Shown in pieces: positions 34,965 through 49,009 of a DNA stretch of 64,000 nucleotides. The stretch comes from Verrucomicrobiota bacterium (GTDB lineage Bacteria; Verrucomicrobiota; Verrucomicrobiia; CAIQCK01): positions 124,001 through 188,000 of the forward strand of contig JACRJX010000025.1 of assembly GCA_016235595.1 (NCBI GenBank), read 5' to 3'. A program made the position numbers and the translations under genes. The stretch's first letter is position 1, and the number at the start of each line of letters is the position of its first letter. Below the pieces are notes generated by a model that had not been told where the DNA came from, did no database searches, and was given only the letters and a program-made list of their open reading frames with translations.

Positions 34965-36446
34965 CTACGGCAAATCCGTCGCGCCCATCAGCCAACGATC
35001 GCACTCACGCGCAGCGCCACGACCTTCATTGATGGCCCACACCACGAGGCTTTGGCCACGACGACAGTCGCCAGCGGCAAAGACTCCGGGAATGTTCGTC
35101 GCGAACCGGCCGTGTTCGGCCTTGAAGTTGGATCGTGGGTCGCATTCGAGCTTCAGCGCCTTGGCTAGAGTCTCTTCGGGCCCGAGGAAGCCCATCGCCA
35201 ACAGGACGAGTTGCGCGGGAATGACACGTTCGGTGCCGGTCATACTCTTCGGAATGAACTGGCCCTTGTCGTTCTTCACCCACTCGACGTTGACGATCTC
35301 GATGCCTTTGACCTGGCCCTGTTCGTCGCCGACGAAACGTTTCGCGGTGACAAGGTAGTGGCGTGGGTCGGCGCCAAACTTCGCGGCGGCTTCCTCCTGT
35401 CCATAATCCATCTTGTAAACCTTCGGCCACTGCGGCCACGGGTTGTCCGCAGCGCGCTCCAGCGGCGGCTTGGCGAGGATCTCAAGTTGGTTGATGTCCT
35501 TGCAGCCGTGGCGTAACGAGGTGCCAACGCAGTCGGTGCCGGTGTCGCCGCCGCCAATGACGACGACGTGTTTGCCTTCGGCGCTGATGAAGTCGCCAGC
35601 GTAGCTGCTGTCGAGCACCCGCTTGGTGTTGGCGGTGAGGAAGTCCATCGCGAAGTGGATGCCCTTGAGGTTGCGGCCCTCAATGGCCAGGTCGCGCGGC
35701 TTGGTGGCGCCGACGCAGAGCACGACGGCATCAAATTCCTTCAGGAGTTTCTCGGCGGGATACTGTTTTCCAATCTCGGTGTTCGGCGCGAACCTCACGC
35801 CCGCCCTCTCCATCAACTCGACACGGCGCAGGACGACCTGCTTGTCGAGTTTCATGTTCGGGATGCCATACATCAGCAATCCGCCGATGCGGTCCGCGCG
35901 CTCGAAGACGGTGACGGTGTGCCCGGCAATGTTGAGCTGCTCAGCCGCCGCCAAACCCGAGGGGCCGGAGCCGATGACGGCGACGTTCTTGCCAGTGCGC
36001 TTCGACGGCATGGGCACAGGCACCCAGCCTTTTTTCCACGCGCGGTCAATGATCTCGCACTCGATCTGTTTGATCGTGACGGGCGGCTCGTTGACGCCGA
36101 GACAGCAGGAGCCTTCGCACGGCGCGGGGCAGACGCGGCCGGTGAACTCCGGGAAGTTGTTGGTCTTCAGCAACCGCTCCATCGCCTCCTTCCAGATGCC
36201 GCGATAAACGAGGTCGTTCCACTCCGGGATGAGATTGTTGATCGGACAGCCCGACGCCATGCCGGCCAGCAGGCGGCCGACGTGGCAGAACGGCACGCCG
36301 CAGTCCATGCAGCGCGCGCCTTGCAGTTTGAGTTTCTCCTCCGGCAAATGCTGGTGGAACTCGTTCCAATGCTTGATGCGTTCCAGTTCAGGCTGGTCTT
36401 GCGGCAGCTCGCGCTTGAACTCCATGAATCCGGTTGGTTTGCCCAT
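34965..36446 (-). CDS. gltD: Glutamate synthase small subunit (NADPH)
   Basis: Supplies electrons from NADPH through FAD and iron-sulfur clusters to the large subunit in ammonia assimilation. The 493-residue protein has cysteine clusters CMDCGVPFC and [10 protein letters not shown], a FAD-binding [13 protein letters not shown] and an NADPH-binding [11 protein letters not shown], then ends [19 protein letters not shown]. The start at 36446 ([13 protein letters not shown]) is 32 bases after gltB; a longer frame to 36581 overlaps gltB. Confidence 0.96.
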   Translation of the reverse strand: MGKPTGFMEFKRELPQDQPELERIKHWNEFHQHLPEEKLKLQGARCMDCGVPFCHVGRLLAGMASGCPINNLIPEWNDLVYRGIWKEAMERLLKTNNFPEFTGRVCPAPCEGSCCLGVNEPPVTIKQIECEIIDRAWKKGWVPVPMPSKRTGKNVAVIGSGPSGLAAAEQLNIAGHTVTVFERADRIGGLLMYGIPNMKLDKQVVLRRVELMERAGVRFAPNTEIGKQYPAEKLLKEFDAVVLCVGATKPRDLAIEGRNLKGIHFAMDFLTANTKRVLDSSYAGDFISAEGKHVVVIGGGDTGTDCVGTSLRHGCKDINQLEILAKPPLERAADNPWPQWPKVYKMDYGQEEAAAKFGADPRHYLVTAKRFVGDEQGQVKGIEIVNVEWVKNDKGQFIPKSMTGTERVIPAQLVLLAMGFLGPEETLAKALKLECDPRSNFKAEHGRFATNIPGVFAAGDCRRGQSLVVWAINEGRGAARECDRWLMGATDLP

Positions 36447-36478
36447 ATGACCCTGTAAAACGTAAATCGTGATACGGC

Positions 36479-41083
<4,605 letters not shown>

Positions 41084-41093
41084 ATTCCGCCTT

Positions 41094-41999
41094 TCAACTC
41101 TTCTCCACTGCTGTACTTCCACCGTCATTTTTCAACACCTCAATAAACGCCTCGGTGTTCGCGTAAAGTTTTCGTCCGCGGCGGTAAACGATGCCCAGAG
41201 GCCGCGCAAAAGGGTGTTCTGCAAACGGCACCGCCGCCAACGTGCCCATCCGCAATTCATTCTCCAGGCTCGGCATCGGCAGCACGGAAATCCCCGAACC
41301 GGCCTCCACGGCACGTTTGATCGCCTCAATGTTGTCGAATCGCAGTAACGGCTTCACATCCGCCCCTTGGGCTCGCAAATACTGCTCAACTCTCTTTCCG
41401 ACCACCAGTCCAGCATCGAAACCCACATAGGGTTCGCCGGTAAGTTGCGCAAATGTCACCGACTTCTTCTTCGCAAACGGATGCCGCGGGTGGCACACAA
41501 ACATCATCGGCTCTTCGCGCCAGGGAATCACTGCCAGGCCCGGCCGCCCCTCCGGGAACGAGATGATGCCGAGATTGACCTCGTCATTCAGCACGCGCTC
41601 GCACACGCGCTCCGGGTGCAGGTATTCGATCTCCACGCGCGCCTGCGGGCGCAGCTGGCTGAACCGTTGCACGCACTGGCCCATATCGCGCAGGTTGACT
41701 GAGTAAATCGCCGCCACGCGGACAACCGAATCCACCGCCGCCCGCGTCCCCCGCACCGCCGCCTCCACCTCATAATACCGTTCCACCACCTCACGGCTGC
41801 CGTTGTAGAATACCTTGCCCTCGGGCGTCAGCTCCCACGGTCGGCGCGAGCGGTCAATCAACGTCACGCCCAAGTGCTCTTCCAATCGACGAATCGCCTG
41901 GCTCGCCGAGGCCTGCAAAACGTTGTTCGCCTCCGCGCCCCTGGAGAAGCTGCGGAATCGCACCACGTCACAGTAAATCTTTAACGCATCTATATGCAT
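41094..41999 (-). CDS. LysR-type regulator upstream of gltBD
   Basis: The 301-residue protein has an N-terminal winged helix ([43 protein letters not shown]) and a C-terminal effector domain with two periplasmic-binding-like lobes. It is probably co-transcribed with gltB, 10 bases away, and by position is likely to control glutamate synthase in response to carbon or nitrogen status. B. subtilis GltC does this from a divergent gene; here the order differs. Two T-N11-A-like sites occur at its own start, suggesting autoregulation. Confidence 0.85.
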   Translation of the reverse strand: MHIDALKIYCDVVRFRSFSRGAEANNVLQASASQAIRRLEEHLGVTLIDRSRRPWELTPEGKVFYNGSREVVERYYEVEAAVRGTRAAVDSVVRVAAIYSVNLRDMGQCVQRFSQLRPQARVEIEYLHPERVCERVLNDEVNLGIISFPEGRPGLAVIPWREEPMMFVCHPRHPFAKKKSVTFAQLTGEPYVGFDAGLVVGKRVEQYLRAQGADVKPLLRFDNIEAIKRAVEAGSGISVLPMPSLENELRMGTLAAVPFAEHPFARPLGIVYRRGRKLYANTEAFIEVLKNDGGSTAVEKS

Positions 42000-42049
42000 T
42001 ACTATTTGTAATACTAGCTCAATACAACATTAGAATTACGAATAGTACA
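41998..42049. promoter_or_regulatory. Two LysR-box-like sites at the lysR start
   Basis: ATTACTATTTGTAAT at 41998-42012 is a perfect palindrome of 5-bp arms and contains T-N11-A, the LysR consensus. A related copy, ATTACGAATAGTACA, lies at 42035-42049, 37 bases upstream. The first overlaps the lysR start codon. The surrounding hundred bases are AT-rich compared with the genes. Confidence 0.5.
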
Positions 42050-42103
42050 GATGACACAATTCGTCAACTGAAATTTTTACGGCGAAAAAGCAGAACCAAC
42101 AGC

Positions 42104-42898
42104 CTACCGGTTCCGGAACTCCTGCCACTCCGGTTCGTTCTGGAAAATCCAGCGGTAGTAAGCCCGGCCCCGCAACCGCTTCGCGGCGGCTTCGTCCACG
42201 ATAACCCTGCAGTCCGGATGAAGCTGCAGCGCTGAAGCGGTGACCATCGAAGTGATCGGCCCCTCGACAGCCTTGGAGAGAATGGCAGCCTTCTCTGCTC
42301 CTGTGACCAGCGTCAGGACGTGGGATGCATCCAGGATCGTGCCGACACCCATCGTCAGCGCGCGCCGCGGCACGGCGCCCTCTCCGCCCCGGAACAACGC
42401 TGAGTTCTGGCGGATCGTTGCGGGCGTCAGCGCCTTTTCCCGCGTGCGAGATCGCAGCGCGGACAGTGGCTCGTTGAAGCCGATGTGGCCGTCGGCGCCG
42501 ATACCGAGCAGTTGGAGGTCGATGCCTCCGCAATCGTGGATCAGGTCCTCGTAATGCCGGCATTCAGCCGCAAGGTCCCGGGCTGCGCCGTTTGGCAGGT
42601 GCGTATTGCGTTTGTCTATGTTGACCCGGCTGAACAGGTGCTTGTCCATGTAGTAGCGATAGGAGTGCGGATCGTTGGGAGCCAGACCCACATACTCATC
42701 GAGGTTGAACGTGCGGCAGAGTGAAAAATCGAGGTTCTCCCGCCGATGCATGTCAGCCAGATAGTCGTAAACCTGTTCCATCGTCCGGCCGGTGGCCAGG
42801 CCAAGGACGAGCGCCGGCTTGGCCCGCAAGCGCCTTGCAATCAACCGCGCCACAAGCAGCGCGGCCTTATCCGTTGTCGGTTGAATGATGACTTCCAT
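42104..42898 (-). CDS. nagB: Glucosamine-6-phosphate deaminase
   Basis: Converts glucosamine-6-phosphate to fructose-6-phosphate and ammonia, opposing GlmS. The 264-residue protein has LGLATGRTMEQVYDYL, the NLDEYVGL active-site strand and GIGADGHIGFNEP, all characteristic. Length is normal. It lies 104 bases upstream of the lysR-gltBD unit on the same strand; the ammonia it frees could feed glutamate synthesis, though co-transcription is not shown. Confidence 0.95.
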   Translation of the reverse strand: MEVIIQPTTDKAALLVARLIARRLRAKPALVLGLATGRTMEQVYDYLADMHRRENLDFSLCRTFNLDEYVGLAPNDPHSYRYYMDKHLFSRVNIDKRNTHLPNGAARDLAAECRHYEDLIHDCGGIDLQLLGIGADGHIGFNEPLSALRSRTREKALTPATIRQNSALFRGGEGAVPRRALTMGVGTILDASHVLTLVTGAEKAAILSKAVEGPITSMVTASALQLHPDCRVIVDEAAAKRLRGRAYYRWIFQNEPEWQEFRNR

Positions 42899-42975
42899 AA
42901 CGGGAAGTTAAGCATGAATGCGCGGCCTGGACACGAAGAAAACGCAAAAGCGATACCGTTCCGCCGCCGATCACA

Positions 42976-43875
42976 TCACTTCGGATAATCGCGCCACATC
43001 CAGCGCATCGCATCGGGGAAGATGGCTGTGCCGTGCTTGCCGCTATGGACGCCCTCTCCAAACACGAACTTGTGGTCGTAGCCTTTTTCCTGGAGCGCTG
43101 CGGCCATCGCTTTGTTCGCCTCCGGCCACGAGCCATACTTGTTGACGATGTCATTCGCGCCATCCTGCTGAAACATGCGGATCGGTTTCTTCGGTGAATT
43201 GCGGACCATCTCGGGATACTTGTTGCCGCCGCGGATGTTGGTGAAGCTGCCGACCGTGGTGAAGCACTTGCGGAACGCGTCCGGCCGCTCCCAACAGACG
43301 GTGAACGAGCAGATGCCACCGCTGCTGCTGCCGGCGATGCACCGACCTTCAGGATTCCGGGTCAGGTTATATGTCTTGCCGACCTCCGGCAGTATTTCCT
43401 CGATCAGAAACCGCGCGTACGTGTCGCCGAGCGAATCGTATTCGACGCTGCGGTTGGCGCGCGGCGCGGGCCGGCCGTCGGGACGCTTGCGAGGCGGTTC
43501 GCCGGGTTTGAGCAGCTTGCCGCCCGGCTGGATGAAGATGCCGATGATGACTGGCAACTCGTGCCGTGCGATGAGGTTGTCGAAAACCGTCGGCGCGTTA
43601 TAGAGGATGCTGTCCTGACAGACGAACACGGCGGCTGGCTTGTCAGCCTTGTATTGTGCGGGAACATAAACCCAGTAGTCGCGCACCGTGCCGGGATAAA
43701 CCTTGCTGTCGTTCCACGAATACTTCGTGATCGTGCCTTTCGGCACTCCCTTCTGCTCCAGCGAATCCGGACCGGGCTTGTATTGGTCGTCGGGCGAGGA
43801 TTTCGTTTCCGCCGCTTGAAGGATTGCAGCAGAGGCGATGACTGGAATGAGAATGCAACGAAGACAAGTATTCAT
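42976..43875 (-). CDS. Exported esterase (enterochelin esterase/esterase D-like)
   Basis: About 299 residues with a signal peptide (MNTCLRCILIPVIASAAILQA) and an alpha/beta-hydrolase domain: RDYWVYVPAQYKADKPAAVFV, CIAGSSSGGICSF with the nucleophilic Ser, and EGVHSGKHGTAIFPDAMRW near the catalytic His. Such esterases in glycan clusters often remove acetyl or feruloyl groups. It lies 32 bases after the oligogalacturonate-lyase-like gene and is probably co-transcribed with it. The start was chosen for the signal peptide. Confidence 0.82.
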   Translation of the reverse strand: MNTCLRCILIPVIASAAILQAAETKSSPDDQYKPGPDSLEQKGVPKGTITKYSWNDSKVYPGTVRDYWVYVPAQYKADKPAAVFVCQDSILYNAPTVFDNLIARHELPVIIGIFIQPGGKLLKPGEPPRKRPDGRPAPRANRSVEYDSLGDTYARFLIEEILPEVGKTYNLTRNPEGRCIAGSSSGGICSFTVCWERPDAFRKCFTTVGSFTNIRGGNKYPEMVRNSPKKPIRMFQQDGANDIVNKYGSWPEANKAMAAALQEKGYDHKFVFGEGVHSGKHGTAIFPDAMRWMWRDYPK

Positions 43876-43907
43876 AGTTATGGGTGGGTCTTGGTTTGCT
43901 TTACGTT

Positions 43908-45146
43908 TCACGATTCGCGCTGCACGACAAACACCTGGCTCCAGCCATTGCGGTCGCTGGTGAAGATCACGCGGCGGCCGTCAGGCGAGAACGCCGGGTG
44001 TGGATGGCTCCATTGCGGGCCATAAACGGAAGCGGGATCGTCAGGGCGCGGCGGACGGTCGAGTTCGGGCTGTTCGCCACGGATGATGCTCGTGTCAATG
44101 CCGGCGCCCTTGGCCGGTTCGGTGAGCGTCCACTGCGTGCCGCGGTTGGTGGCGCGCGGATGGCAGAGCGTGCGCCGCTCGCCGGTATGGGCATTGACCA
44201 ATTGCAGGCCGATGTCGGGATGATTTGTGTCGCCCACAATCCATCGTCCGCTGCGGTCACTGCTTTCGTGCCACGCGTTGAACGCCGCAATGGTGCGCAC
44301 CCGCGAGCCATCGCGACTGATGGCACGCAACGCGCGCGGCCAGTGGGTAAAGATGATCTCGCTGCCGTCGCCGAGCCAGCTTTCGTGGACGATCCATTCG
44401 CCCGGTTGCTGCGGGTAGAGGTTGCGGTCGCCAGTGCCGTCGGCGCGGAGGGTCCAGATGCGCGCGCCGGGCGTGCCGGAATATTCGAGGATGTTGTCAT
44501 CGGCCGGGCAGAACTGGATGTGGCCAACCTCAGCTTTCTCCACCAGGAAGCGCGTCTGTCCCGACGCCAGCTCGATGAGCGCAAGCCGGCAGCATTTCGG
44601 CAGGCGCACGCCAATGGCCAGGCGCGTGCCGGCGGCGTTGAGCGAACAGTTGCCGAGCTTCGCGCCGTCGAACTTCGCCACCACCCGCTCGCGCAACGTC
44701 TCGCGGTCCACCTCCACCACGCAGTCGCGCGCGGAGAAATAGAGCCGCCGTCCGTCGCGCGTCGCGGCCGGCGAGAACGGATTGATATCCACGCGCGCGG
44801 TCAATTGGGTGATCTCACCGGTGGTTTCCGCAGCCGTGAAGAGGTTCGGGAAGCCGGTGCGGTAGCTGACGAAGTAAAGCTCGCGTTGATCGTCCGGCCA
44901 CGACGGGTTTGTAAAATAGAAATGATGATGCATCGCCTCCGCCGCCGTCATCTGCCAGAGTCGCGCGCCGGTCTTCTCGTCGCGCAACTCGCGCCGTTCG
45001 GAGGGGAATCGCTGGCCCGCCGCAGCCGAGCTGTTTCTTGCCATCAGCAAACCAGCGCCGGCCAGCGCGCTGTTTTTCAGGAACATCCGTCGTGTGAAGG
45101 CGCAAATCACTCGCGTCTTCAATGAGCTGGCGCGGTCGAAATCCAT
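43908..45146 (-). CDS. Tat-exported beta-propeller, oligogalacturonate-lyase-like (PL22)
   Basis: About 412 residues. The N-terminus contains TRRMFLK and a hydrophobic stretch (NSALAGAGLLMA), a good twin-arginine signal, so the start at 45146 is preferred. The seven-bladed TolB-like propeller shows MTAAEAMHHHFYFTNPSW, VGDTNHPDIGLQLVNAHTG and HPHPAFSPDGRRVIFTSD, which match the PL22 family that cleaves unsaturated digalacturonate. Manganese-binding His residues appear conserved. Its neighbour is an esterase. It might be a non-catalytic propeller. Confidence 0.72.
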   Translation of the reverse strand: MDFDRASSLKTRVICAFTRRMFLKNSALAGAGLLMARNSSAAAGQRFPSERRELRDEKTGARLWQMTAAEAMHHHFYFTNPSWPDDQRELYFVSYRTGFPNLFTAAETTGEITQLTARVDINPFSPAATRDGRRLYFSARDCVVEVDRETLRERVVAKFDGAKLGNCSLNAAGTRLAIGVRLPKCCRLALIELASGQTRFLVEKAEVGHIQFCPADDNILEYSGTPGARIWTLRADGTGDRNLYPQQPGEWIVHESWLGDGSEIIFTHWPRALRAISRDGSRVRTIAAFNAWHESSDRSGRWIVGDTNHPDIGLQLVNAHTGERRTLCHPRATNRGTQWTLTEPAKGAGIDTSIIRGEQPELDRPPRPDDPASVYGPQWSHPHPAFSPDGRRVIFTSDRNGWSQVFVVQRES

Positions 45147-45275
45147 AGGCTGATTGCGGACGATGCACGTTCCTCCTGCCAAGAGCGAGCCAAAATCGGC
45201 ATCTCGAAACACACGCGGCATAGGCAGAACCGTCTGGGAAAACGTTGCGACACTGAGTGTGATGCCGCCACGCGG

Positions 45276-45297
45276 CAACTCAACTCCCCCTGAGTTG
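45276..45297. terminator. Hairpin after the PEP-CTERM gene
   Basis: CAACTCA and TGAGTTG form a perfect 7-bp stem around an 8-base loop. A smaller stem, CCTCG-TTT-CGAGG, lies at 45313-45325. Both are between the PEP-CTERM stop and the next minus-strand gene, but neither is followed by a T run. Confidence 0.3.
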
Positions 45298-45348
45298 ATG
45301 TGATGACCACTCCCTCGTTTCGAGGTGTCCGGCAAAGGTTGCGAATCG

Positions 45349-46200
45349 TCAGCGACGGGACCGGCGTCGCAGGCGCGCCATGAGCACGAGGCCACCCGTC
45401 ACCAGCAAACCACTGGATGGTTCCGGGACAACGAGAATGTCGCTCCACTTGGCGTCAATCAGACTGGCGGGATTGATGCCACCAGCAATATCGTAGCTGA
45501 GAAAGTTGTGATCGTTGACGCCGTTAATGCTGGCCATCTGGATTTTCCAGGAATCGTTAGGCCGGAGCACCGTATAATTCGTCAGATAGTTCCATGACAC
45601 CGCGAAATCAATGAAACTGGTGGTTCCAAAGTTGGCTGTAGCTTGACTGTCAATGGTGCGGATGAAACCGTCGGTGGTACGTGAGTTTCCGTTGATGTCG
45701 TTGGTGCCCTTGGCAGCACTCATGCCGTCCAGATCATCCATCTTGGTTGCGCCCCAAGTAGTGCCGACTGTGTTGGTAACCATCATCTCCAATCCGTGAC
45801 TCGCCAAGGCCGCTTTGCTGTCCCAAGCGAATGCGAAGTCCGGCTGATTGGCGACGCCGGTGCCAATCTTGTCAATGACCACCATCACCGTGTCAGCGTA
45901 AGTGCTGCTGGTAACCGTGCCGGCAGCCACCCGCGCGCGGAAATACACATAGTTGGCGTCAGTATTCCAGTAAACGCCGGGAGAAAGAGAGTCACCAACG
46001 AAATCCAAGTGGGTGCTGCCCAGACCGTCGTTGGGATCGTTGAGGCTGTTCACGGCGTGCCAGGTCACCGTCCATCCACTCCAAGCGTTTGTGTCGGGCA
46101 CCCAGTTGACTTGTGCCCCCAACACCGGCACAGGTTGTAGAAGCACCAACGCAGCCAAGGCTGGCAGTAAAAACTTAACGGTGAAACCCAGGCGCTTCAT
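45349..46200 (-). CDS. PEP-CTERM secreted protein
   Basis: The 283-residue protein has a signal peptide ending near PVLGA, a beta-rich domain (VNWVPDTNAWSGWTVTWHAV, YVYFRARVAAG, DTVMVVIDKIGTG) like CBM9/DOMON-type folds, and a C-terminal tail VVPEPSSGLLVTGG with RLRRRSRR. The tail is a standard exosortase sorting signal, implying cleavage and attachment to extracellular polymers. Function otherwise unknown. The ATG at 46200 lies 10 bases after the preceding gene's stop. Confidence 0.85.
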   Translation of the reverse strand: MKRLGFTVKFLLPALAALVLLQPVPVLGAQVNWVPDTNAWSGWTVTWHAVNSLNDPNDGLGSTHLDFVGDSLSPGVYWNTDANYVYFRARVAAGTVTSSTYADTVMVVIDKIGTGVANQPDFAFAWDSKAALASHGLEMMVTNTVGTTWGATKMDDLDGMSAAKGTNDINGNSRTTDGFIRTIDSQATANFGTTSFIDFAVSWNYLTNYTVLRPNDSWKIQMASINGVNDHNFLSYDIAGGINPASLIDAKWSDILVVPEPSSGLLVTGGLVLMARLRRRSRR

Positions 46201-46210
46201 GTTCAATCGA

Positions 46211-47329
46211 TCAGTTTGGGACCCTAACAGAACTAACGCTTCCGTTAGCAGGATCTCCCATATAGAAACAATATCCGCTCAGATGGCTTGCGGACTGAAC
46301 TCTGGCCATTCTCTGAACTTCATTCTGCTCATGAGCCTTTCGGATTCTATCCATTCTCAATTCATACGATTTCGACATGTTCGTCCCACTCTCTCCATCT
46401 CCAACAACCTCGCTGTGTCTTTTTCCAGTAAAAGGGAGACCACGAGCAACTTCAGTTTGGATTCGCGTCGAGATGGATTCGCCCAACAACGTGAACCTTT
46501 CACTGCGCTTCATTTGTGAAACCAACTCATTCTTGACCGCACGGAATGTCCCGGCAGTGAGCCTCCGCTTCTCTTCCACGCTCATGCCTCTGGTCATCTC
46601 TTGAATGACTGCAAGCGCCCATGCGTCCTTGGCGTTCTCCTCAATCTTGGCAACATCAGTGGAACGTCCAGACAAGGCAGATGCCTTCCCCCAATAATCA
46701 TGCAAAGCCCTTAAGAAATGCCAGTTGGCTGAAGGGTGGACCGGATCTCTGCCGAGAGTCATGGCCTGCAAATCCGGAATATAAAACTTCATGCTTTTCT
46801 CAAACAGCACCTTGGCCTGGGCATAGTTCCCCCTGGCTTCCATAGCGCGGTCGCAACAATCTCCTTTGGCAAGCAGATCCTTTGCCCTGAAGAATGCTTC
46901 CAGCGCCTTCTCTTCACTGTCTACTTCTTCGATGGTCCTGGAAACATCTATCTTTCCAGTCCCAACAACCGATGCATAAAGCGCACCACCCGGAATGATT
47001 GCCCCGCCATTTTCCTTACCCTTGTCAAAATCAACAGTATGTTCGCATCCAAAAGCAAGAACGACTGCTGCCAATCCAAAGCACACGACGACGACTGCCA
47101 ATCCAAAGCACAAGGACAAGAATGCGTCCATCGCGCCGGTGGAAGAACGGGGCTGGTCTTCCATCTGCTTACAGACCTGACGGCCTGCACCCGCAAGTGT
47201 ACAATCATACAGCCTGAATTCTCGCGGATAGAATCCTCGCATACGGCGTTGCATTTGCTCTGCTGCTCTCGCCACCCTGTTCATCTTAGAACCCCGCAAA
47301 CGACATGCACATTGTACACTTCTGCTCAT
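46211..47329 (-). CDS. Unknown membrane-anchored protein
   Basis: Up to 372 residues; the true start is unresolved, with candidates at 47329, 47284, 47161 and 47131, none with a strong ribosome site. A single membrane helix begins after TGAMDAFLSLCFGLA and contains a small duplication (CFGLAVVV / CFGLAAVV, also visible in the DNA). The rest is soluble and helical, with AKGDCCDRAMEARGNYAQAK and a tetratricopeptide-like flavour. Base composition is less GC-rich than in neighbouring genes. I do not recognise it. Confidence 0.6.
   Translation of the reverse strand: MSRSVQCACRLRGSKMNRVARAAEQMQRRMRGFYPREFRLYDCTLAGAGRQVCKQMEDQPRSSTGAMDAFLSLCFGLAVVVVCFGLAAVVLAFGCEHTVDFDKGKENGGAIIPGGALYASVVGTGKIDVSRTIEEVDSEEKALEAFFRAKDLLAKGDCCDRAMEARGNYAQAKVLFEKSMKFYIPDLQAMTLGRDPVHPSANWHFLRALHDYWGKASALSGRSTDVAKIEENAKDAWALAVIQEMTRGMSVEEKRRLTAGTFRAVKNELVSQMKRSERFTLLGESISTRIQTEVARGLPFTGKRHSEVVGDGESGTNMSKSYELRMDRIRKAHEQNEVQRMARVQSASHLSGYCFYMGDPANGSVSSVRVPN
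46233..46248 (-). repeat. Short hairpin at the end of the unknown membrane gene
   Basis: CTAACG-CTTC-CGTTAG, a perfect 6-bp stem with a tetraloop, lies within the last codons of the gene and 33 bases before the PEP-CTERM start. It might attenuate transcription or protect the message. Confidence 0.35.
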
Positions 47330-47384
47330 CGATAGGCAAATGTTTCCCCACGCGTCAGACTACGGACCGACACACGGAAACGCC

Positions 47385-47414
47385 TTGCGCGCGGAATTGC
47401 GAAACTGATACAAC
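47385..47414 (+). promoter_or_regulatory. Possible promoter of the oxidoreductase gene
   Basis: TTGCGC at 47385-47390, an 18-base spacer and TACAAC at 47409-47414, about 50 bases before the ATG. The match to consensus is only moderate. Confidence 0.35.
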
Positions 47415-47463
47415 GCAGGGCATCGGTTTTCTGCGTCCGTCGTCATCAATCTGAAAGGACACC

Positions 47464-48825
47464 ATGAAAGAAACCAAGCTCGCCCCGAAGTCCACCCGCC
47501 GTGAGTTCATCAAGCAAACCAGTTCGCTCGCCGCAGGCGCCAGCGTGCTCAGCGGCGGCCTGCCCGCCGTTCACGCCGCCGACGACCACACGATCCGCCT
47601 CGCGCTCATCGGCTGCGGACACCGCGGCGCCGGCGCCGTCAGCGACGCCATGGGGGTGCAGAACTACGGGCCGATCAAGCTCCACGCGATGGTCGACCTG
47701 AGGGAGGCGACGCTGGCCAAGGTCCATGACGCGCTCAAGCAAAAGTTCGGCGACAAGATCGCTGTGGCGGATGACCGGAAGTTCCTCGGCTTCGACGCCT
47801 ACAAGAAGGCGATTGATACTCTCCGGCCCGGCGACATCGCCATGTGCACCACACGCGCCTATATCCGGCCGGTCCATGTCGAGTATGCCGTGAAGAAGGG
47901 CATCCATGTGTTCATGGAGAAACCCTTCGCGCCTGATCCGGGCGGCCTGAAGCGGCTGCTCCGCGCAGGCGAGGAGGCCGAGAAGAAGGGTGTGAAGATC
48001 GCCGCCGGCTTCCAGTGCCGTCATTCGCCAGCGCGGCAGGCGATGATCCAGCAAGTGCGCGAGGGCAAGCTGGGCGAGATCCCATTGATCCGCGCCAACC
48101 GTCTCGGTGGCACGATCATGCTCAAGAGTCAGGGCGAGAAGTCCAACAACCTGATGGAGCAACTCCAGTTTGGCCGCATTCATCTCTACTGGATCGGCTC
48201 GGGCCACATGGTGGATTATCTCATCCACCAGATAGACGAGTGTTGCTGGATCAAGGACGCGTGGCCGGTCTCTGCCATCGGCATGGCGGGGCGCGTGGCG
48301 GACAGCAAGGATTGCGGGCAGAACCTGGACAACTACTCCATCGAGTACACCTTCGCTGACGGCTCGAAGGCGTTCTGCGGTTTCTACCGGATCAACAAGG
48401 CCCGCAGCGACTTTGCCACCTACATTCACGGCACCAAGTGTGCCGCGCAGTTCTCCGGCAACGTCCACGCGCCGACGGTCCACCGATTCAAGGACCAGCG
48501 GACCGACAACGACAACATCGCGTGGACGCCCACCCCGGACACAGCCAGCCCGTGGCAATACGAATGGAACGACTTCATCACAAGCATCCGCAACGACCTC
48601 CCGTACAATGAGTGCAAGCGCGCGTGTTATTCCGACCTCACCACGCTCATGGGCCGCGCGGCCTGCCACACCGGCCAGATGGTCACGTGGGACGAGATGA
48701 TGAAGTCCAACTTCCAGTTCTGCGAGAACCCCGACGCGTTGAACGAGAACAGCCCGCCGCCGGCGAAGGCCGACGAGAACGGGCAGTTCCCGGTGCCGGT
48801 GGTCGGCCAGTGGAAAGAGACCTGA
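47464..48825 (+). CDS. Tat-exported Gfo/Idh/MocA-family oxidoreductase
   Basis: The 453-residue protein has a twin-arginine signal (STRREFIKQTSSLAAGASVL), then a Rossmann domain starting IRLALIGCGHRGAG and the catalytic HVFMEKPFAPDPGG motif, followed by the C-terminal alpha/beta domain. Such NAD(P)-dependent enzymes oxidise or reduce sugars, cyclitols or sugar acids; the Tat signal means it is folded with its cofactor before export. An AAAGGA ribosome site precedes the ATG. It stands alone between divergent and convergent neighbours. Confidence 0.88.
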   Translation: MKETKLAPKSTRREFIKQTSSLAAGASVLSGGLPAVHAADDHTIRLALIGCGHRGAGAVSDAMGVQNYGPIKLHAMVDLREATLAKVHDALKQKFGDKIAVADDRKFLGFDAYKKAIDTLRPGDIAMCTTRAYIRPVHVEYAVKKGIHVFMEKPFAPDPGGLKRLLRAGEEAEKKGVKIAAGFQCRHSPARQAMIQQVREGKLGEIPLIRANRLGGTIMLKSQGEKSNNLMEQLQFGRIHLYWIGSGHMVDYLIHQIDECCWIKDAWPVSAIGMAGRVADSKDCGQNLDNYSIEYTFADGSKAFCGFYRINKARSDFATYIHGTKCAAQFSGNVHAPTVHRFKDQRTDNDNIAWTPTPDTASPWQYEWNDFITSIRNDLPYNECKRACYSDLTTLMGRAACHTGQMVTWDEMMKSNFQFCENPDALNENSPPPAKADENGQFPVPVVGQWKET

Positions 48826-49009
48826 GCCAAAAACATCCGAGCGCTGAACTCAGACTGCCGCGACACCGAAAGAGGAGTCCTTCTGCAAGCGCGCGCATGC
48901 GCAGCGGGCCTTCGTTAAAACGGCCAGGGCGAAATCACCGCGCCGACCCTGCACCCGTCGGGCCGGCATCCAAGAACGAAGAAGACGAAGCAACCGGCGG
49001 CGAACCGGA

